Counted from the first letter of the stretch, positions 8,894-18,124 are shown. The stretch: 64,000 bases of DNA from Allobosea sp. (GCF_030695125.1 NZ_JAUYTP010000018.1:1-64000), one strand, 5' to 3'. Notes: generated from the letters alone by a model not told the origin. Numbers and translations: made by a program.

Positions 8894-9587
8894 AGTCCAA
8901 CCCTTCCGCATCGGCGCCGAACACCTGTCGCACATGGGCTTTCGCCGAGCGGACGATGTGGCGGCGCATTCTCTCTTCGGCGAGCGCGGGATCGCGCGCT
9001 CGCAGCGCCTCGTAGATGGAGCGATGTTCCTCGAAGCCCTGGCCGCGCTCGGAGGGCTCCGAGAGCAGGGCGATCCGCTGCGCGTGATCGTACATGCGCT
9101 GCCCGTCGAGCCGGCGCTCGAGATAGCCGCAGCCCGAGATGCGGTGGATCGCGCCGTGATAGGCCTCGTTCAGGGTGACGAGGTCCTCCAGCGCGCTGTG
9201 CTGCGTCGCATGGGCCATCTCCTCGATCAGCCGGGCGATCTCGGCGATATCTGCTTCGCTTAGACGGTTGGCGGCGATGTGGGTCATGACGCTTTCCAGT
9301 GCGGCGCGGCCCAGCGCCATCTCCAGCGCCTGGCGGGCGGAGAATTCGACGAACACGCCCCGGCGCGCCTCCGTGCGCACCAGCCCCTCGCTCTCCAGCT
9401 TGCGGATGGCGTCCTTCACCGGCGTGGTGCTGACCCCGAGCATCTCGGCCAGATGGCGCTCGTTCAGGCGCTCGCCATTGCGGAAGCGCCCGGCCACGAT
9501 CGCCCGGCGCAGACGCTCATGCACATGCTCACGCAGGGAGCGCAGCAAATGCGGTGCGACGGGTTCGATGGTCAGGGTCTGGGGCAT
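8883..9587 (-). CDS. GntR family regulator, FCD subfamily
   Basis: About 234 residues. N-terminal winged HTH (ERLNERHLAEMLGVSTTPVKDAI, then EGLVRTEARRGVFV) followed by an all-helical FCD ligand domain with metal-type histidines (AYHGAIH, EEHRSIYEAL, MRRHI). FCD proteins sense organic acids and usually repress. It is the first gene of the DHDPS/dehydratase transcript and divergent from the TTT binding protein; inverted repeats at 9695-9717 are the likely operator. Start choice is uncertain: ATG at 9587 (MPQTL), 9629 or 9665 are possible and none has a clear ribosome site. Confidence 0.85.
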   Translation of the reverse strand: MPQTLTIEPVAPHLLRSLREHVHERLRRAIVAGRFRNGERLNERHLAEMLGVSTTPVKDAIRKLESEGLVRTEARRGVFVEFSARQALEMALGRAALESVMTHIAANRLSEADIAEIARLIEEMAHATQHSALEDLVTLNEAYHGAIHRISGCGYLERRLDGQRMYDHAQRIALLSEPSERGQGFEEHRSIYEALRARDPALAEERMRRHIVRSAKAHVRQVFGADAEGLDYDE

Positions 9588-9694
9588 CGTCGGTCCGGGG
9601 GCGGGCGTCGGCCCTCGCGAATCCGCCATGCGGCCCGCGAAGTCTCGGCTCCATCTCCGCATCACTCACCACAAAGGACAAGCGGCGACAAGAC

Positions 9695-9717
9695 TGAAAT
9701 TTCAGATTTCAAATCTG
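9695..9717. promoter_or_regulatory. Candidate GntR operator in divergent promoter
   Basis: Two overlapping AT-rich palindromes in a GC-rich background: TGAAATTTCA (9695-9704) and CAGATTT-C-AAATCTG (9703-9717, 7-base perfect arms). They lie between the GntR gene and the TTT binding-protein gene, which is where an FCD-type repressor would control both directions. Confidence 0.6.
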
Positions 9718-9808
9718 GAATCCTGTGCTATCGAAGTCGGCAAGGATCCGACAACGGACCGCGCTGGCGAGACTCGCCGGCTCTGTGACAGCCATGGGAG
9801 GAAGACCG

Positions 9809-10780
9809 ATGACGATGACACGCAGGGCGGCGCTGGCCGCCGCTTGCCTGCTGGCCGCTCCGGCCGCGCTGGCGCAAAGCGACTATCCCGGCAGCAAGGT
9901 GGTGACGATCATCGTCCCCTTCGCGGCGGGTGGAACGACAGACCTGCTGGGGCGTATTCTGGCCGACCGCTTGGGTGCGCGCCTCAACGGCAAGTTCATC
10001 GTCGAGAACCGGCCCGGCGCCGGCGGCAACACGGGTGTCGCGGCCGCCGCACGGGCGACGCCCGACGGCTACACGCTGACGATGGGCACGGTCTCGACCC
10101 ATGCGATCAATCCAGGCGTTTATGCCAAGATGCCCTTCGACCACATCAAGGACTTCGCCCCGATCTCGCAGGTGGCGAGCGTTCCCAACATCCTGATGGT
10201 CAACATCGACCTGCCCGTGAAGACAGTGCCGGAGCTGATCGATCTGCTGAAGAAGAACCCCAACAAGTACTCGTTCGGCTCGTCGGGCGCGGGCACCTCG
10301 ACCCATATGGCGGCGGAGCTGTTCAAGGTCTCGACCGGCACCGACATGGTGCATGTGCCCTATCGTTCGAGCGGGCAGGTGACGCAGGACCTGCTCTCCG
10401 GCCAGATCCAGATCACCTTTGACAACATCACCATCGCCTGGCCGCATGTCGAGGCCGGCAAGATCCGCGCGCTCGCGACCGCCACGCCCGAGCGCCTCGC
10501 CGTCGCCAAGGACCTGCCGGCGCTGGCCGAGTTCATCCCGGGCTATTCGGCAGCGTCCTGGCACGGTTTCTTCGCGCCCGCTGGCGTGCCCAAGGAGATC
10601 GTCGCCAAGCTTTCCAGCGAGGTTCAGGCGATCATGCGCGAGCCCGCCGTCATCGACCAGATGAAGAAGCTCGGCGTCGATCCCGTCGGTTCGACCCAGG
10701 AGCAGTTCACTGCCCATATCGCCGCAGAGACAAAGCGCTGGGCGGATGTGGCGCAGAAGGCGAATGTCCGGATCGAGTGA
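9809..10780 (+). CDS. Tripartite tricarboxylate transporter (Bug family) substrate-binding protein
   Basis: 323-residue periplasmic binding protein. It has a signal peptide (MTMTRRAALAAACLLAAPAA, cleavage after ALAQ), the Bug-family start VTIIVPFAAGGTTDLLGR, ENRPGAGGN, and FAPISQVASVPNIL. Start at 9809 follows GGGAGGAAG. TctC/Bug proteins deliver carboxylates or related compounds to TctAB; no TctA or TctB gene is in this window, so it is an orphan binding protein. Its position next to sugar-acid enzymes suggests a sugar acid or dicarboxylate ligand. Probably under control of the divergent GntR regulator. Confidence 0.88.
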   Translation: MTMTRRAALAAACLLAAPAALAQSDYPGSKVVTIIVPFAAGGTTDLLGRILADRLGARLNGKFIVENRPGAGGNTGVAAAARATPDGYTLTMGTVSTHAINPGVYAKMPFDHIKDFAPISQVASVPNILMVNIDLPVKTVPELIDLLKKNPNKYSFGSSGAGTSTHMAAELFKVSTGTDMVHVPYRSSGQVTQDLLSGQIQITFDNITIAWPHVEAGKIRALATATPERLAVAKDLPALAEFIPGYSAASWHGFFAPAGVPKEIVAKLSSEVQAIMREPAVIDQMKKLGVDPVGSTQEQFTAHIAAETKRWADVAQKANVRIE

Positions 10781-10794
10781 TCGACACAGCCGAC

Positions 10795-10873
10795 GTCATG
10801 GTCGGGCTTGACCCGACCATCTCGTAAACCAGCGATCTGGTCCTGAGATTCTCGGGTCAAGCCCGAGAATGAC
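10795..10873. repeat. Palindromic intergenic repeat (GGTCGGGCTTGACCCGACC type)
   Basis: Inverted repeat just after the TTT binding-protein gene. The left half is itself a hairpin (GGTCGGGCTTGACCCGACC) and the right half is another (TCTCGGGTCAAGCCCGAGA), flanked by GTCAT and ATGAC. It may end or process the transcript of the upstream gene. Confidence 0.8.
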
Positions 10874-10918
10874 GCCCGTCCCACATCCAATGCGTCACAA
10901 GAACCGGATAGCGCCGCG

Positions 10919-11638
10919 ATGACATCGACCACCCTCACCGACGACAACCGCAAGAAGCTGAAGCGCGTCTCGACCGCGACGCTGACCACGGCGCTGTTCA
11001 AGCGCGGCTTCCGCAACGTCTTCATCCAGGACGTGCGGCCGCTGGGCCAGAAGGCTGAGAGCATGGTCGGCGAGGCGTTCACGCTGCGCTACATCCCGGC
11101 GCGGGAGGATCTCGATCATCTCGGCACCTTCGAGGGGACACAGCATCCACAGCGTCGCGCGGTCGAGGATTGCCCGCCCGGCCATGTCATGGTGATCGAC
11201 TCGCGCAAGGATCCGCGCGCGGCCTCGGCCGGCGGCATCCTGGTGTCGCGGCTGATGCAGCGCGGCGTCGCCGGCATCGTCACGGATGGCGGCTTCCGGG
11301 ACTCGCCCGAGATCGCTGCGATGGCGATCCCCGCCTATCACAACCGCCCCAGTGCGCCGACGAACCTGATCCGCCACCATGCGCTGGACATCAACGCGCC
11401 GATCGCCTGCGGCGACGTCGCCGTCTATCCCGGCGACATCATCGTCGGCGACGGCGAGGGCGTCTGCGTCATCCCCGCCCATCTCGCCAACGAGATCGCG
11501 CCCGAAGTCTATGAGCAGACGGCCTATGAGGACTTCGTCGCCGAGCGCGTGCGCGGCGGGCAGGGCCTGTTCGGCCTGTATCCGGCGAACGAGCAGACCA
11601 AGGCCGAATTCGCGGCGTGGCGGCCCGGCTGGTCCTGA
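10919..11638 (+). CDS. RraA-like aldolase/decarboxylase family protein
   Basis: 239-residue protein of the RraA / 4-hydroxy-4-methyl-2-oxoglutarate aldolase fold. The substrate/metal motif DGGFRD (DGxxRD) is intact near residue 123, and GDIIVGDGEGVCVIP is the family C-terminal signature. An intact DGxxRD argues for class II pyruvate-type aldolase or oxaloacetate decarboxylase activity rather than RNase E inhibition. It follows the TTT binding protein and precedes an SMP-30 lactonase, so it probably acts in the same sugar-acid pathway, for example cleaving a keto-acid intermediate. Start ATG 10919; the ribosome site is weak. Confidence 0.78.
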   Translation: MTSTTLTDDNRKKLKRVSTATLTTALFKRGFRNVFIQDVRPLGQKAESMVGEAFTLRYIPAREDLDHLGTFEGTQHPQRRAVEDCPPGHVMVIDSRKDPRAASAGGILVSRLMQRGVAGIVTDGGFRDSPEIAAMAIPAYHNRPSAPTNLIRHHALDINAPIACGDVAVYPGDIIVGDGEGVCVIPAHLANEIAPEVYEQTAYEDFVAERVRGGQGLFGLYPANEQTKAEFAAWRPGWS

Positions 11639-11773
11639 CCGCCGCCGCGCCGCACCGGCGCCACATCACTAGGCAAGACGGCGAAGCCGGCCGTGACACG
11701 GGCTGAACCGGGACGCTGCCGAGGCGGCGCGTCCCGCCACGACCACATCACCATAAAAATCCGGGGGGACACC

Positions 11774-12865
11774 ATGGTTGAAACGTCACGTCGTCAATGG
11801 CTCGCGGGCGGGCTGGCCGCCGCCGGTTCCGCGCTGGCGGGGCCGGCTCTGGGACAGGCTTTTCCATTCAAGCCGAACCAGCGCTATCCCGATCCGTCGG
11901 TCGAGATCCTCGATCCGAGCTTCGGCAAATACCGGATCTATTCGAGCACGATCGAGCAGGTCGCCAGCGGCATGCGCTGGGCCGAGGGACCCGTCTACTT
12001 TCCGGAGGGGCGCTACGTCCTGGTCAGCGACATCCCCAACAACCGGATCATGAAGTATGACGAGGTGAAGAACAGCTTCTCCGTCTTCCGCGAGAACGCC
12101 AACTTCGCCAACGGCAACACCCGCGACCGGCAGGGCCGGTTGATCACCTGCGAACACTCCGTCACGCGCCGGGTCACCCGCACCGAGAAGAGCGGCAAGA
12201 TTACCGTCCTGGCCGACCGCTTCGAGGGCAAGCGGCTGAACGCGCCCAACGACGTCATCGTGAAGTCGGATGACACGATCTGGTTCACCGACCCGCTGTT
12301 CGGCATCAACGGCGAATGGGAGGGCTCGCGCGCCAAGCCCGAGCAGGCGACGACCAATGTCTACCGCATCGGCACGGATGGGAAGCTGAGCGCCGCGGTC
12401 ACGGATCTGCTCAATCCCAACGGGCTCGCCTTCTCGCCCGACGAGAAGAAGCTCTATGTCGTCGAATGGCGCGGCACGCCGAACCGGAGCATCTGGAGCT
12501 TCGACATCGACGCGCAGGGCAAGGCCTCCAACAAGACCAAGGTCGTCGATGCCGCCGATTTCGGTGCGCTCGACGGGTTCAAGATCGATCGCGACGGCAA
12601 TTTCTGGTGCGGCTATGGCAGCAACGGCGCCTTGAACAGCGAGCCAGCCGAGACCGGAGGCCGCAAGGTCTTCGGCCTGCGCGGCAAGCCGGAAGACCTC
12701 GACGGCGTCATGGTGTTCAGCCCGGCCGGCAAGCCGCTCGCCTTCATCCGCCTGCCCGAGCGTTGCGCCAATCTCTGCTTCGGTGGCCCCAAGGGCAATC
12801 GCTTGTATATGGCAAGCAGCCACTCGCTCTACGCTCTCTATGTCGAGGCGCATGGCGCTGTGTGA
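11774..12865 (+). CDS. Tat-exported SMP-30/gluconolactonase family lactonase
   Basis: 363-residue six-bladed beta-propeller hydrolase. The N terminus has a twin-arginine signal (SRRQWLAGGLAAAGSALAGP) and probable cleavage after GQA, so it is expected in the periplasm. Family metal ligands are recognisable in RWAEGPVYF (Glu), LNAPNDVIV (Asn/Asp), NPNGLAFS and ALDGFKIDRDGN (Asp). SMP-30 enzymes hydrolyse aldonolactones. Together with the TTT binding protein and dehydratase this suggests periplasmic lactone opening, uptake of the acid, then dehydration. Start at 11774 follows GGGGGGAC. A hairpin just downstream probably ends transcription. Confidence 0.85.
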   Translation: MVETSRRQWLAGGLAAAGSALAGPALGQAFPFKPNQRYPDPSVEILDPSFGKYRIYSSTIEQVASGMRWAEGPVYFPEGRYVLVSDIPNNRIMKYDEVKNSFSVFRENANFANGNTRDRQGRLITCEHSVTRRVTRTEKSGKITVLADRFEGKRLNAPNDVIVKSDDTIWFTDPLFGINGEWEGSRAKPEQATTNVYRIGTDGKLSAAVTDLLNPNGLAFSPDEKKLYVVEWRGTPNRSIWSFDIDAQGKASNKTKVVDAADFGALDGFKIDRDGNFWCGYGSNGALNSEPAETGGRKVFGLRGKPEDLDGVMVFSPAGKPLAFIRLPERCANLCFGGPKGNRLYMASSHSLYALYVEAHGAV

Positions 12866-12872
12866 CGAAACG

Positions 12873-12902
12873 AAGCCGCGCCGCCCCTTGGCGGTGCGGC
12901 TT
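12873..12902 (+). terminator. Strong hairpin after SMP-30 gene
   Basis: Stem AAGCCGC-G-CCGCC / GGCGG-T-GCGGCTT with a 4-base CCTT loop, 13 pairs including one G-T, starting 7 bases after the stop codon. There is no long T run, so it could be a weak intrinsic terminator or an mRNA 3'-end stabiliser. Confidence 0.6.
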
Positions 12903-12907
12903 CCTCA

Positions 12908-12923
12908 ACGTTATCGTTAACGT
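12908..12923. promoter_or_regulatory. AT-rich inverted repeat upstream of chemoreceptor gene
   Basis: ACGTTA-TCGT-TAACGT, a 6-base perfect inverted repeat about 57 bases before the MCP start, in otherwise GC-rich DNA. It may be an operator or part of the promoter; no regulator can be named. Confidence 0.35.
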
Positions 12924-12979
12924 ATGCTTGAGACCTCTCTGCGAGGTTTCGCGCTTGCCCCTGCTCGCGGGAGTTGAGC

Positions 12980-14563
12980 GTGAACGTGATGAAGCCGGCG
13001 TCGACAGCCCTCCCAGTGAGAGCCTCATGGCCGGCGCGCTATAACGCCTGGGTCAACCGCCGGTTCGGCATGACCCGGCTCGACGACAGCGATGCGGCGG
13101 CTCTGCGGAAGGCGCAAGGCGAACAGTTCGGGCGCGTGCTGCCGCCGATTCTGCTCTCCAATCTTCTGTCTGCGGTCCTGGTCGCGATCACGGCGATGAT
13201 CCATGGCTGGCTCTGGTTTCCGCTGCTCTGGGGCGCTGCGGTGGTCGCGATCGGCGTTCTCGGCATCCTGCGCATCACCCGCATCAGGGAGCGTGCGCGC
13301 GAAGACGCCCCCTCGATCAAGTTCAACGACAAGATCCTGATCGATTCCGCCCTGATGGCGCTGCCCTGGGTCGTCATGGCCGTGGTCTTCAATCCCATCG
13401 CCGTCCCGGAGATGGAGGTGCTGACCGCGACGCTGCTCGCCGGGCTCGTCTGCGCGGGCACCTTTACAATGGCGAGCATGCCGTCGGCGGCGCTGCTCTT
13501 CGCCGGGATCATCCTCGGCGCGCGCGTGATCCACATTGCGTTGTCGCCGGGTGATCACATGCTCGAGAACCTGACCTTCCAGGCGATCTACGGCTCGGTG
13601 ATGCTGGTCTCTCTGCGCAGCATGGCGCAACTCTTCATCGACCGCGTCCGCGCCATCAGCAGCGCTCAGGCGCTCGGGCAGGAAGCGAAGGCCCAGGCGC
13701 GCGTCGAGGAGGCGCGACGCGAAGCGGTCGAGCGGCAGGCTGAAGCCTTCCGACGGGAGATCGGCGCCATCCTGCAGCCGGTCTTCCAGTCTGTCGATCA
13801 CATGAACGGTGCGGCCGAGCAACTCGTCGCCATTTCTCAGCGCTCTCAGGACAAGCTCGGCGGGCTGCTGATGCAGGTGGGCGAAGCCAGCCGCGACATC
13901 GCCTCGGTCGAATCCTGCTCGCACCGGCTCACCGACACCATCTCGCTGATCCGCGCCGAAGCGGACCGGACGACGCAACTGGTGCGGACGGCGGCCACAG
14001 ACGTCGCCGCGTCCGTCGCCGTCCGCTCGCAGCTGACGCAGGCGGTCCACGATATCGGAGAGGTCTCGGACCTGATCCGCGAGATTGCGGCGCAGACAAA
14101 TCTCCTGGCCCTGAATGCGACGATCGAGGCGGCCCGTGCCGGACTGGCGGGCCGTGGCTTCGCGGTGGTGGCGACCGAGGTCAAAGGGTTGGCGGCCCGG
14201 ACCGAGGCCGCGACCCAGGAAATCTCCGAACGCGTCGAGGAGGTGCGTGCCGCTACGGAGCGTTCCCTCGCGGCGGTGATGAATATCAGCGTCTCGACAG
14301 ATGCGATCGTGGGCGCGACCAGCGGGATCGTTCTGGCGGTGGACCACCAGGCCGAAGCGATCCGGACCATGGTCGACCTGCTCACGCGCGCGGTCCGCGA
14401 GACGCAGCGCGCTGCCGGTGCGATCGATCTCGTCGCGGCCGACGCCGCCCTGACCATGGACAATGGCCGGCAGGTTTCGGACGCCGCTGCGGGCGTCGAC
14501 GGATCGGCCCGGCGACTGGACGAATCCGTGGCGCGCTTCTCCCGTCAGGTCGTCGGGGGCTGA
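12980..14563 (+). CDS. Methyl-accepting chemotaxis protein with multi-pass membrane N terminus
   Basis: 527-residue chemoreceptor. Residues about 45-210 form five or six hydrophobic segments ([42 protein letters not shown]) with no room for a periplasmic ligand domain. A coiled coil follows ([20 protein letters not shown]), then the MCP signalling domain with the highly conserved hairpin tip [20 protein letters not shown] and [15 protein letters not shown]. No clear HAMP domain or C-terminal CheR/CheB pentapeptide is seen. It probably senses membrane or cytoplasmic signals such as energy state. The GTG at 12980 is 6 bases after GGGAG; TTG 12974 and ATG 12989 are alternatives. It ends against the convergent epimerase gene. 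Confidence 0.85.
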   Translation: MNVMKPASTALPVRASWPARYNAWVNRRFGMTRLDDSDAAALRKAQGEQFGRVLPPILLSNLLSAVLVAITAMIHGWLWFPLLWGAAVVAIGVLGILRITRIRERAREDAPSIKFNDKILIDSALMALPWVVMAVVFNPIAVPEMEVLTATLLAGLVCAGTFTMASMPSAALLFAGIILGARVIHIALSPGDHMLENLTFQAIYGSVMLVSLRSMAQLFIDRVRAISSAQALGQEAKAQARVEEARREAVERQAEAFRREIGAILQPVFQSVDHMNGAAEQLVAISQRSQDKLGGLLMQVGEASRDIASVESCSHRLTDTISLIRAEADRTTQLVRTAATDVAASVAVRSQLTQAVHDIGEVSDLIREIAAQTNLLALNATIEAARAGLAGRGFAVVATEVKGLAARTEAATQEISERVEEVRAATERSLAAVMNISVSTDAIVGATSGIVLAVDHQAEAIRTMVDLLTRAVRETQRAAGAIDLVAADAALTMDNGRQVSDAAAGVDGSARRLDESVARFSRQVVGG

Positions 14564-15592
14564 TCAGCCTTCGCGCTCGCCGTAGAACTCGCGATACCAG
14601 GCGACGAACCGCGCGATGCCGGTTTCGATCGGCGTGTCGGGCCTGAAATCGACCCGCGCCATCAGATCGGAGACGTCGGCATAGGTCGCGCGGACGTCGC
14701 CGGGCTGCATCGGCAGGTGCCGCTTGATCGCGGCCTTGCCGCAGGCGGCCTCGATCACCGCAATGAAGCGGTCGAGGCGGACCGGCGTGTGGTTGCCGAT
14801 GTTGTAGATCCGCCAGGGCGCGGCCGAGGTGGCGGGACCATGCGGGGTCTCGCCGGCGCCGCGCGCGGGCGGCAGCGCGGCAAGCCGGACGATCGCCTCG
14901 CTGATGTCGTCGACATAGGTGAAGTCGCGGCTCATCTCGGCCTCGGCATAGACCTCGATCGGCCGGCCTTCGAGGATCGCCTTGGTGAACTTGAAATAGG
15001 CCATGTCCGGCCGGCCCCAGGGGCCGTAGACGGTAAAGAAGCGCAGGCCCGTCGCCGGTATCCCATAGAGCTGCGCATAGCTGTGGGCCATCAGCTCGTT
15101 GGCGCGCTTGGTCGCCGCATAGAGCGAAATCGGGTGGTCGGCGCCGTCATGCTCGCTGAACGGCACCTTGGCATTGGCGCCATAGACCGAGCTCGACGAG
15201 GCGTAGACGAGGTGGGCGACCGGGTTGTGCCGGCAGGCCTCCAGCACCGAAAGGAAGCCGTCGAGATTGGAATGGGCATAGGCGCGCGGATTGTCGAGCG
15301 AGTATCGCACCCCGGCCTGGGCCGCGAGATGGATCACGACCTCCGGCCGGAACGCGGCGAAGACGGCCTGGAAGGCGTCGTAATCGGCGATATCGGTGGC
15401 CGAGAAGCTGAAGCCGTTGCGCGGCAGCAGCTGGTCGAGCCTAGCCTGCTTGAGGGCCGGATCGTAGTAAGGGGTCAGGTTGTCGATGCCCAGAACCTGA
15501 ACGCCGCGGGCCAGCAAGGCTTGCGTGACGTGGAAGCCGACGAAGCCGGCTGCGCCCGTCAGCAGGACGCGGCCGGCTGAAACAGTGGTCAT
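14564..15592 (-). CDS. UDP-glucuronate 4-epimerase (NAD-dependent epimerase/dehydratase)
   Basis: 342-residue extended short-chain dehydrogenase. Rossmann motif TGAAGFVG near the N terminus, catalytic ASSSSVYG and Y-x3-K (YAATK), and RFFTVYGPWGRPDMA, which is characteristic of the UDP-glucuronate 4-epimerase (LpsL/Cap1J) group making UDP-galacturonate for surface polysaccharide. The sugar transferase at the left edge could use the product, but the genes are not linked. Stop codon directly abuts that of the convergent MCP gene. Confidence 0.85.
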   Translation of the reverse strand: MTTVSAGRVLLTGAAGFVGFHVTQALLARGVQVLGIDNLTPYYDPALKQARLDQLLPRNGFSFSATDIADYDAFQAVFAAFRPEVVIHLAAQAGVRYSLDNPRAYAHSNLDGFLSVLEACRHNPVAHLVYASSSSVYGANAKVPFSEHDGADHPISLYAATKRANELMAHSYAQLYGIPATGLRFFTVYGPWGRPDMAYFKFTKAILEGRPIEVYAEAEMSRDFTYVDDISEAIVRLAALPPARGAGETPHGPATSAAPWRIYNIGNHTPVRLDRFIAVIEAACGKAAIKRHLPMQPGDVRATYADVSDLMARVDFRPDTPIETGIARFVAWYREFYGEREG

Positions 15593-15689
15593 GAGGCCCG
15601 TTCTCGCCCGTCGGGGGGACAGCGCGGAAGCGCGCGCGACACCCGCTTCCCAGAGCTGATTCCATCTTGCAGATCGGGGCCCGTGTCAA

Positions 15690-15914
15690 TCAAGCCTGGC
15701 TGGAGCGGTCGGCGGTTCGAACCGGTGGAGCCGCTTCGTCGGCGCGTCCGTCGGGAAGGCGGGCGTCGGGCGCCAGATCGTCATCCTGCAGCACACGCCA
15801 GCCGGCCCCTTCGAGATCGGCATACTGGCCGTTGCGCATGCACCAGAAGAACGCGCCGAGCCCGGCCAGGCCCAGGCCCAGCGCGAGCGGGAACAGGATG
15901 ACGAGAATGTTCAT
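15690..15914 (-). CDS. fixS: cbb3 oxidase maturation protein CcoS/FixS
   Basis: 74-residue small membrane protein with one N-terminal transmembrane helix (ILVILFPLALGLGLAGLGAF) and the family pattern FFWCMRNGQYADLEG right after it. CcoS is needed for haem and copper insertion into the catalytic subunit of cbb3 oxidase. It overlaps the end of fixI by 4 bases (ATGA), the usual arrangement, and is the last gene of the operon. The C-terminal tail after about residue 45 is acidic and Pro/Ala-rich and not conserved. Confidence 0.92.
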   Translation of the reverse strand: MNILVILFPLALGLGLAGLGAFFWCMRNGQYADLEGAGWRVLQDDDLAPDARLPDGRADEAAPPVRTADRSSQA

Positions 15915-18118
15915 GACGCGGCCTTGTGCAGAGCGGATGTCGGGCGCCGGGCGGCCCGCAGGGCGTTGAGCGTCACGACCAGCGACGACCCCGACATGGC
16001 GGCGGCGGCGACGAGCGGCGTCGCCAGCCCGGCCACCGCGATGGGAACCGCGACCGCGTTGTAGAGCACCGCGAACCAGAGGTTCTCGACCATCAGAGCC
16101 CGCGCCTTGCGGGCGATGGTGATGGCGGACGCGACGGGGCTCAGGCTGTCGCCCAGGAAGACGATGTCGGCCGCGGCCTGGGCGAGATGGGTCGCGCTGA
16201 TCGGCGAGATCGAGACATGGGCCTTGGCGAGAGCCGGCGCGTCGTTGAGCCCGTCGCCGACCATTAGGACCTTGCGACCGCGCTTGGCGAGATCGTCAAG
16301 CACATGCAGCTTCTGGTCGGGACGCAGGCCCGACTGCCAGGTCGCGATGCCAAGGTCCCGGGCCACGGCTGCCACCGCGGTCTCGCGGTCTCCGGAGAGG
16401 ATCATCACTTCGAGGCCGAGCCGCCGCAGCGCACCGATGCTGGACTGGGCGTCCGGCCGCAGCCGCTGGCCGACCGCGAAGACCGCGCAAGCCTCGCCAT
16501 GCCGCCAGGCGATCAGCGAGGCGGTGGGGAAGCTGCCGCCGACCTGCTCGGTCAGCGCCTGCGCCTCGCAGAATTCGGCGCTGCCCAGCCGCATCTCGGT
16601 CCCATCGACGATCGCCGAGAGACCGAGGCCGCGATGCTCCTGCGTCTCGCGGCAGGGCGCAGGGCTGCCGGCGGCGCGGCTGATCGCCTGGGCGAGGGGG
16701 TGGCGGCTGGCAGTGGCCAGCGCCGCGGCCGCGCGCAGGGTCTCGGGGTCAATCGTCTCGGCGTTGAGCAGGTCGGGCTCGGGCAGGGTCAGGGTGCCGG
16801 TCTTGTCGAAGACGACCATGTCGGCCTCGGCCAGCCGCTCGAGCGCATCGCCCTCCTTGAGCATGATCTGGCGCCGGAACAGGGCCGAAGCCGCGACGAC
16901 CTGCACGGCGGGAATGGCCAGTCCGAGCGCGCAGGGGCAGGTGATGATCAGGACGGTGATCGCGATGATCAGGGCCTGCTGCCACGCCAGGCCGAAGACG
17001 ATCCAGCCCACGAGGGTGGCCAGCGCGGTGGCGTGGACGAGCGGGGCATAGAGCCGCGCGGCACGGTCCGAGAGGCGGACATAGCGCGAGCGGCTCTCGA
17101 CGGCCTGGGCCATCAGCTTGTCGATCTCGTCGAGCAGGGTGCCGGTGCCGGCCGCCTGGACGCGCACGCTCAGCGCGCCCGTCAGGTTCATCGTGCCGGC
17201 ATAGACCTGCACGCCGGGCACGATCGGGGCCGGGTCGGTTTCGCCGGTGACGAGGCTGCGGTCGATCTCGGAATGCCCGCTCTCGACGATGCCGTCGACG
17301 CAGACGCGCTCGCCCGGCTGGACGAGCACGAGGTCGCCCGGTGCGATCGCTGCGATCGGCAGCGTCGTCATCGTCCCGTCGGGCATCAGCCGTGTCGCCG
17401 ACTCGGCCTTGAGCGCGGCGAGGTTGCCGGCGAGGTCGCGGGTGCGCCGGCGCATCATCTGGTCGAGATAGCGGCCGATCAGCAGGAAGAAGATCAGCAT
17501 GATCGCGCCGTCGAAATAGGCGTGCTCGGAGTGGTTGGCCGTCTCGACGACGGACATGCCGAGCGCCAGCACGATGCCGAGCGTGATCGGCACATCCATG
17601 TTGACCGCGCCCGCGCGCAGGGCCCGCAGCGCGCTCTCGAAGAAGGGGCGCCCGGCATAGGCCGCCGTGGGCAGCGCGATCAGGGCCGAGAGCCAGTGGA
17701 AGAAGTCGCGCGTGACCGGGCTGATGTCGCCATTGGCGCCCGACCAAACCGAGACCGAGAGCAGCATGATGTTCATGGCGGCGAAGCCCGCGACGGCGAG
17801 GTAGCGCAGCAGCCGCCTCTCCTCCAGCGTGACGCTGTCGCGCTCGGCCGACGGCAGGAAGGGATAGGCCTTGAAGCCCAGTGCGGCGAGCTTCTCGATC
17901 ACGCCCTCGGGCCGCAACGCACCCTCGGTCCACTCCACGGTCACCCGCTTCAAAGCGAGGTTGACGCGCGCCTTGAGGATTGCGGCGTCCCGGCCGAGCC
18001 CGCTCTCGATCGCATGCATGCAGCCGGCGCAGCGAATGCCCTCGACCGCCAGCTCCATGCCCGCGACGCCACCTTCACCATGGCGGACGAAGACCGAGAG
18101 ATCCTGCTGCGTGGCCAT
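15911..18118 (-). CDS. fixI: Cu+-exporting P1B-type ATPase CcoI/FixI
   Basis: 735-residue copper transporter delivering Cu for cbb3 oxidase assembly. N-terminal heavy-metal domain with GIRCAGCMHAIE (CxxC), eight predicted membrane helices, the intramembrane CPCALGLA motif, phosphorylation site DKTGTLT, SRHPLAQ (HP motif) and hinge GDGLNDAPAL. The context between fixH and fixS identifies it as FixI rather than a copper-detoxification CopA. Starts 6 bases after the fixH stop. Confidence 0.95.
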   Translation of the reverse strand: MATQQDLSVFVRHGEGGVAGMELAVEGIRCAGCMHAIESGLGRDAAILKARVNLALKRVTVEWTEGALRPEGVIEKLAALGFKAYPFLPSAERDSVTLEERRLLRYLAVAGFAAMNIMLLSVSVWSGANGDISPVTRDFFHWLSALIALPTAAYAGRPFFESALRALRAGAVNMDVPITLGIVLALGMSVVETANHSEHAYFDGAIMLIFFLLIGRYLDQMMRRRTRDLAGNLAALKAESATRLMPDGTMTTLPIAAIAPGDLVLVQPGERVCVDGIVESGHSEIDRSLVTGETDPAPIVPGVQVYAGTMNLTGALSVRVQAAGTGTLLDEIDKLMAQAVESRSRYVRLSDRAARLYAPLVHATALATLVGWIVFGLAWQQALIIAITVLIITCPCALGLAIPAVQVVAASALFRRQIMLKEGDALERLAEADMVVFDKTGTLTLPEPDLLNAETIDPETLRAAAALATASRHPLAQAISRAAGSPAPCRETQEHRGLGLSAIVDGTEMRLGSAEFCEAQALTEQVGGSFPTASLIAWRHGEACAVFAVGQRLRPDAQSSIGALRRLGLEVMILSGDRETAVAAVARDLGIATWQSGLRPDQKLHVLDDLAKRGRKVLMVGDGLNDAPALAKAHVSISPISATHLAQAAADIVFLGDSLSPVASAITIARKARALMVENLWFAVLYNAVAVPIAVAGLATPLVAAAAMSGSSLVVTLNALRAARRPTSALHKAAS

Positions 18119-18124
18119 ACCGGT

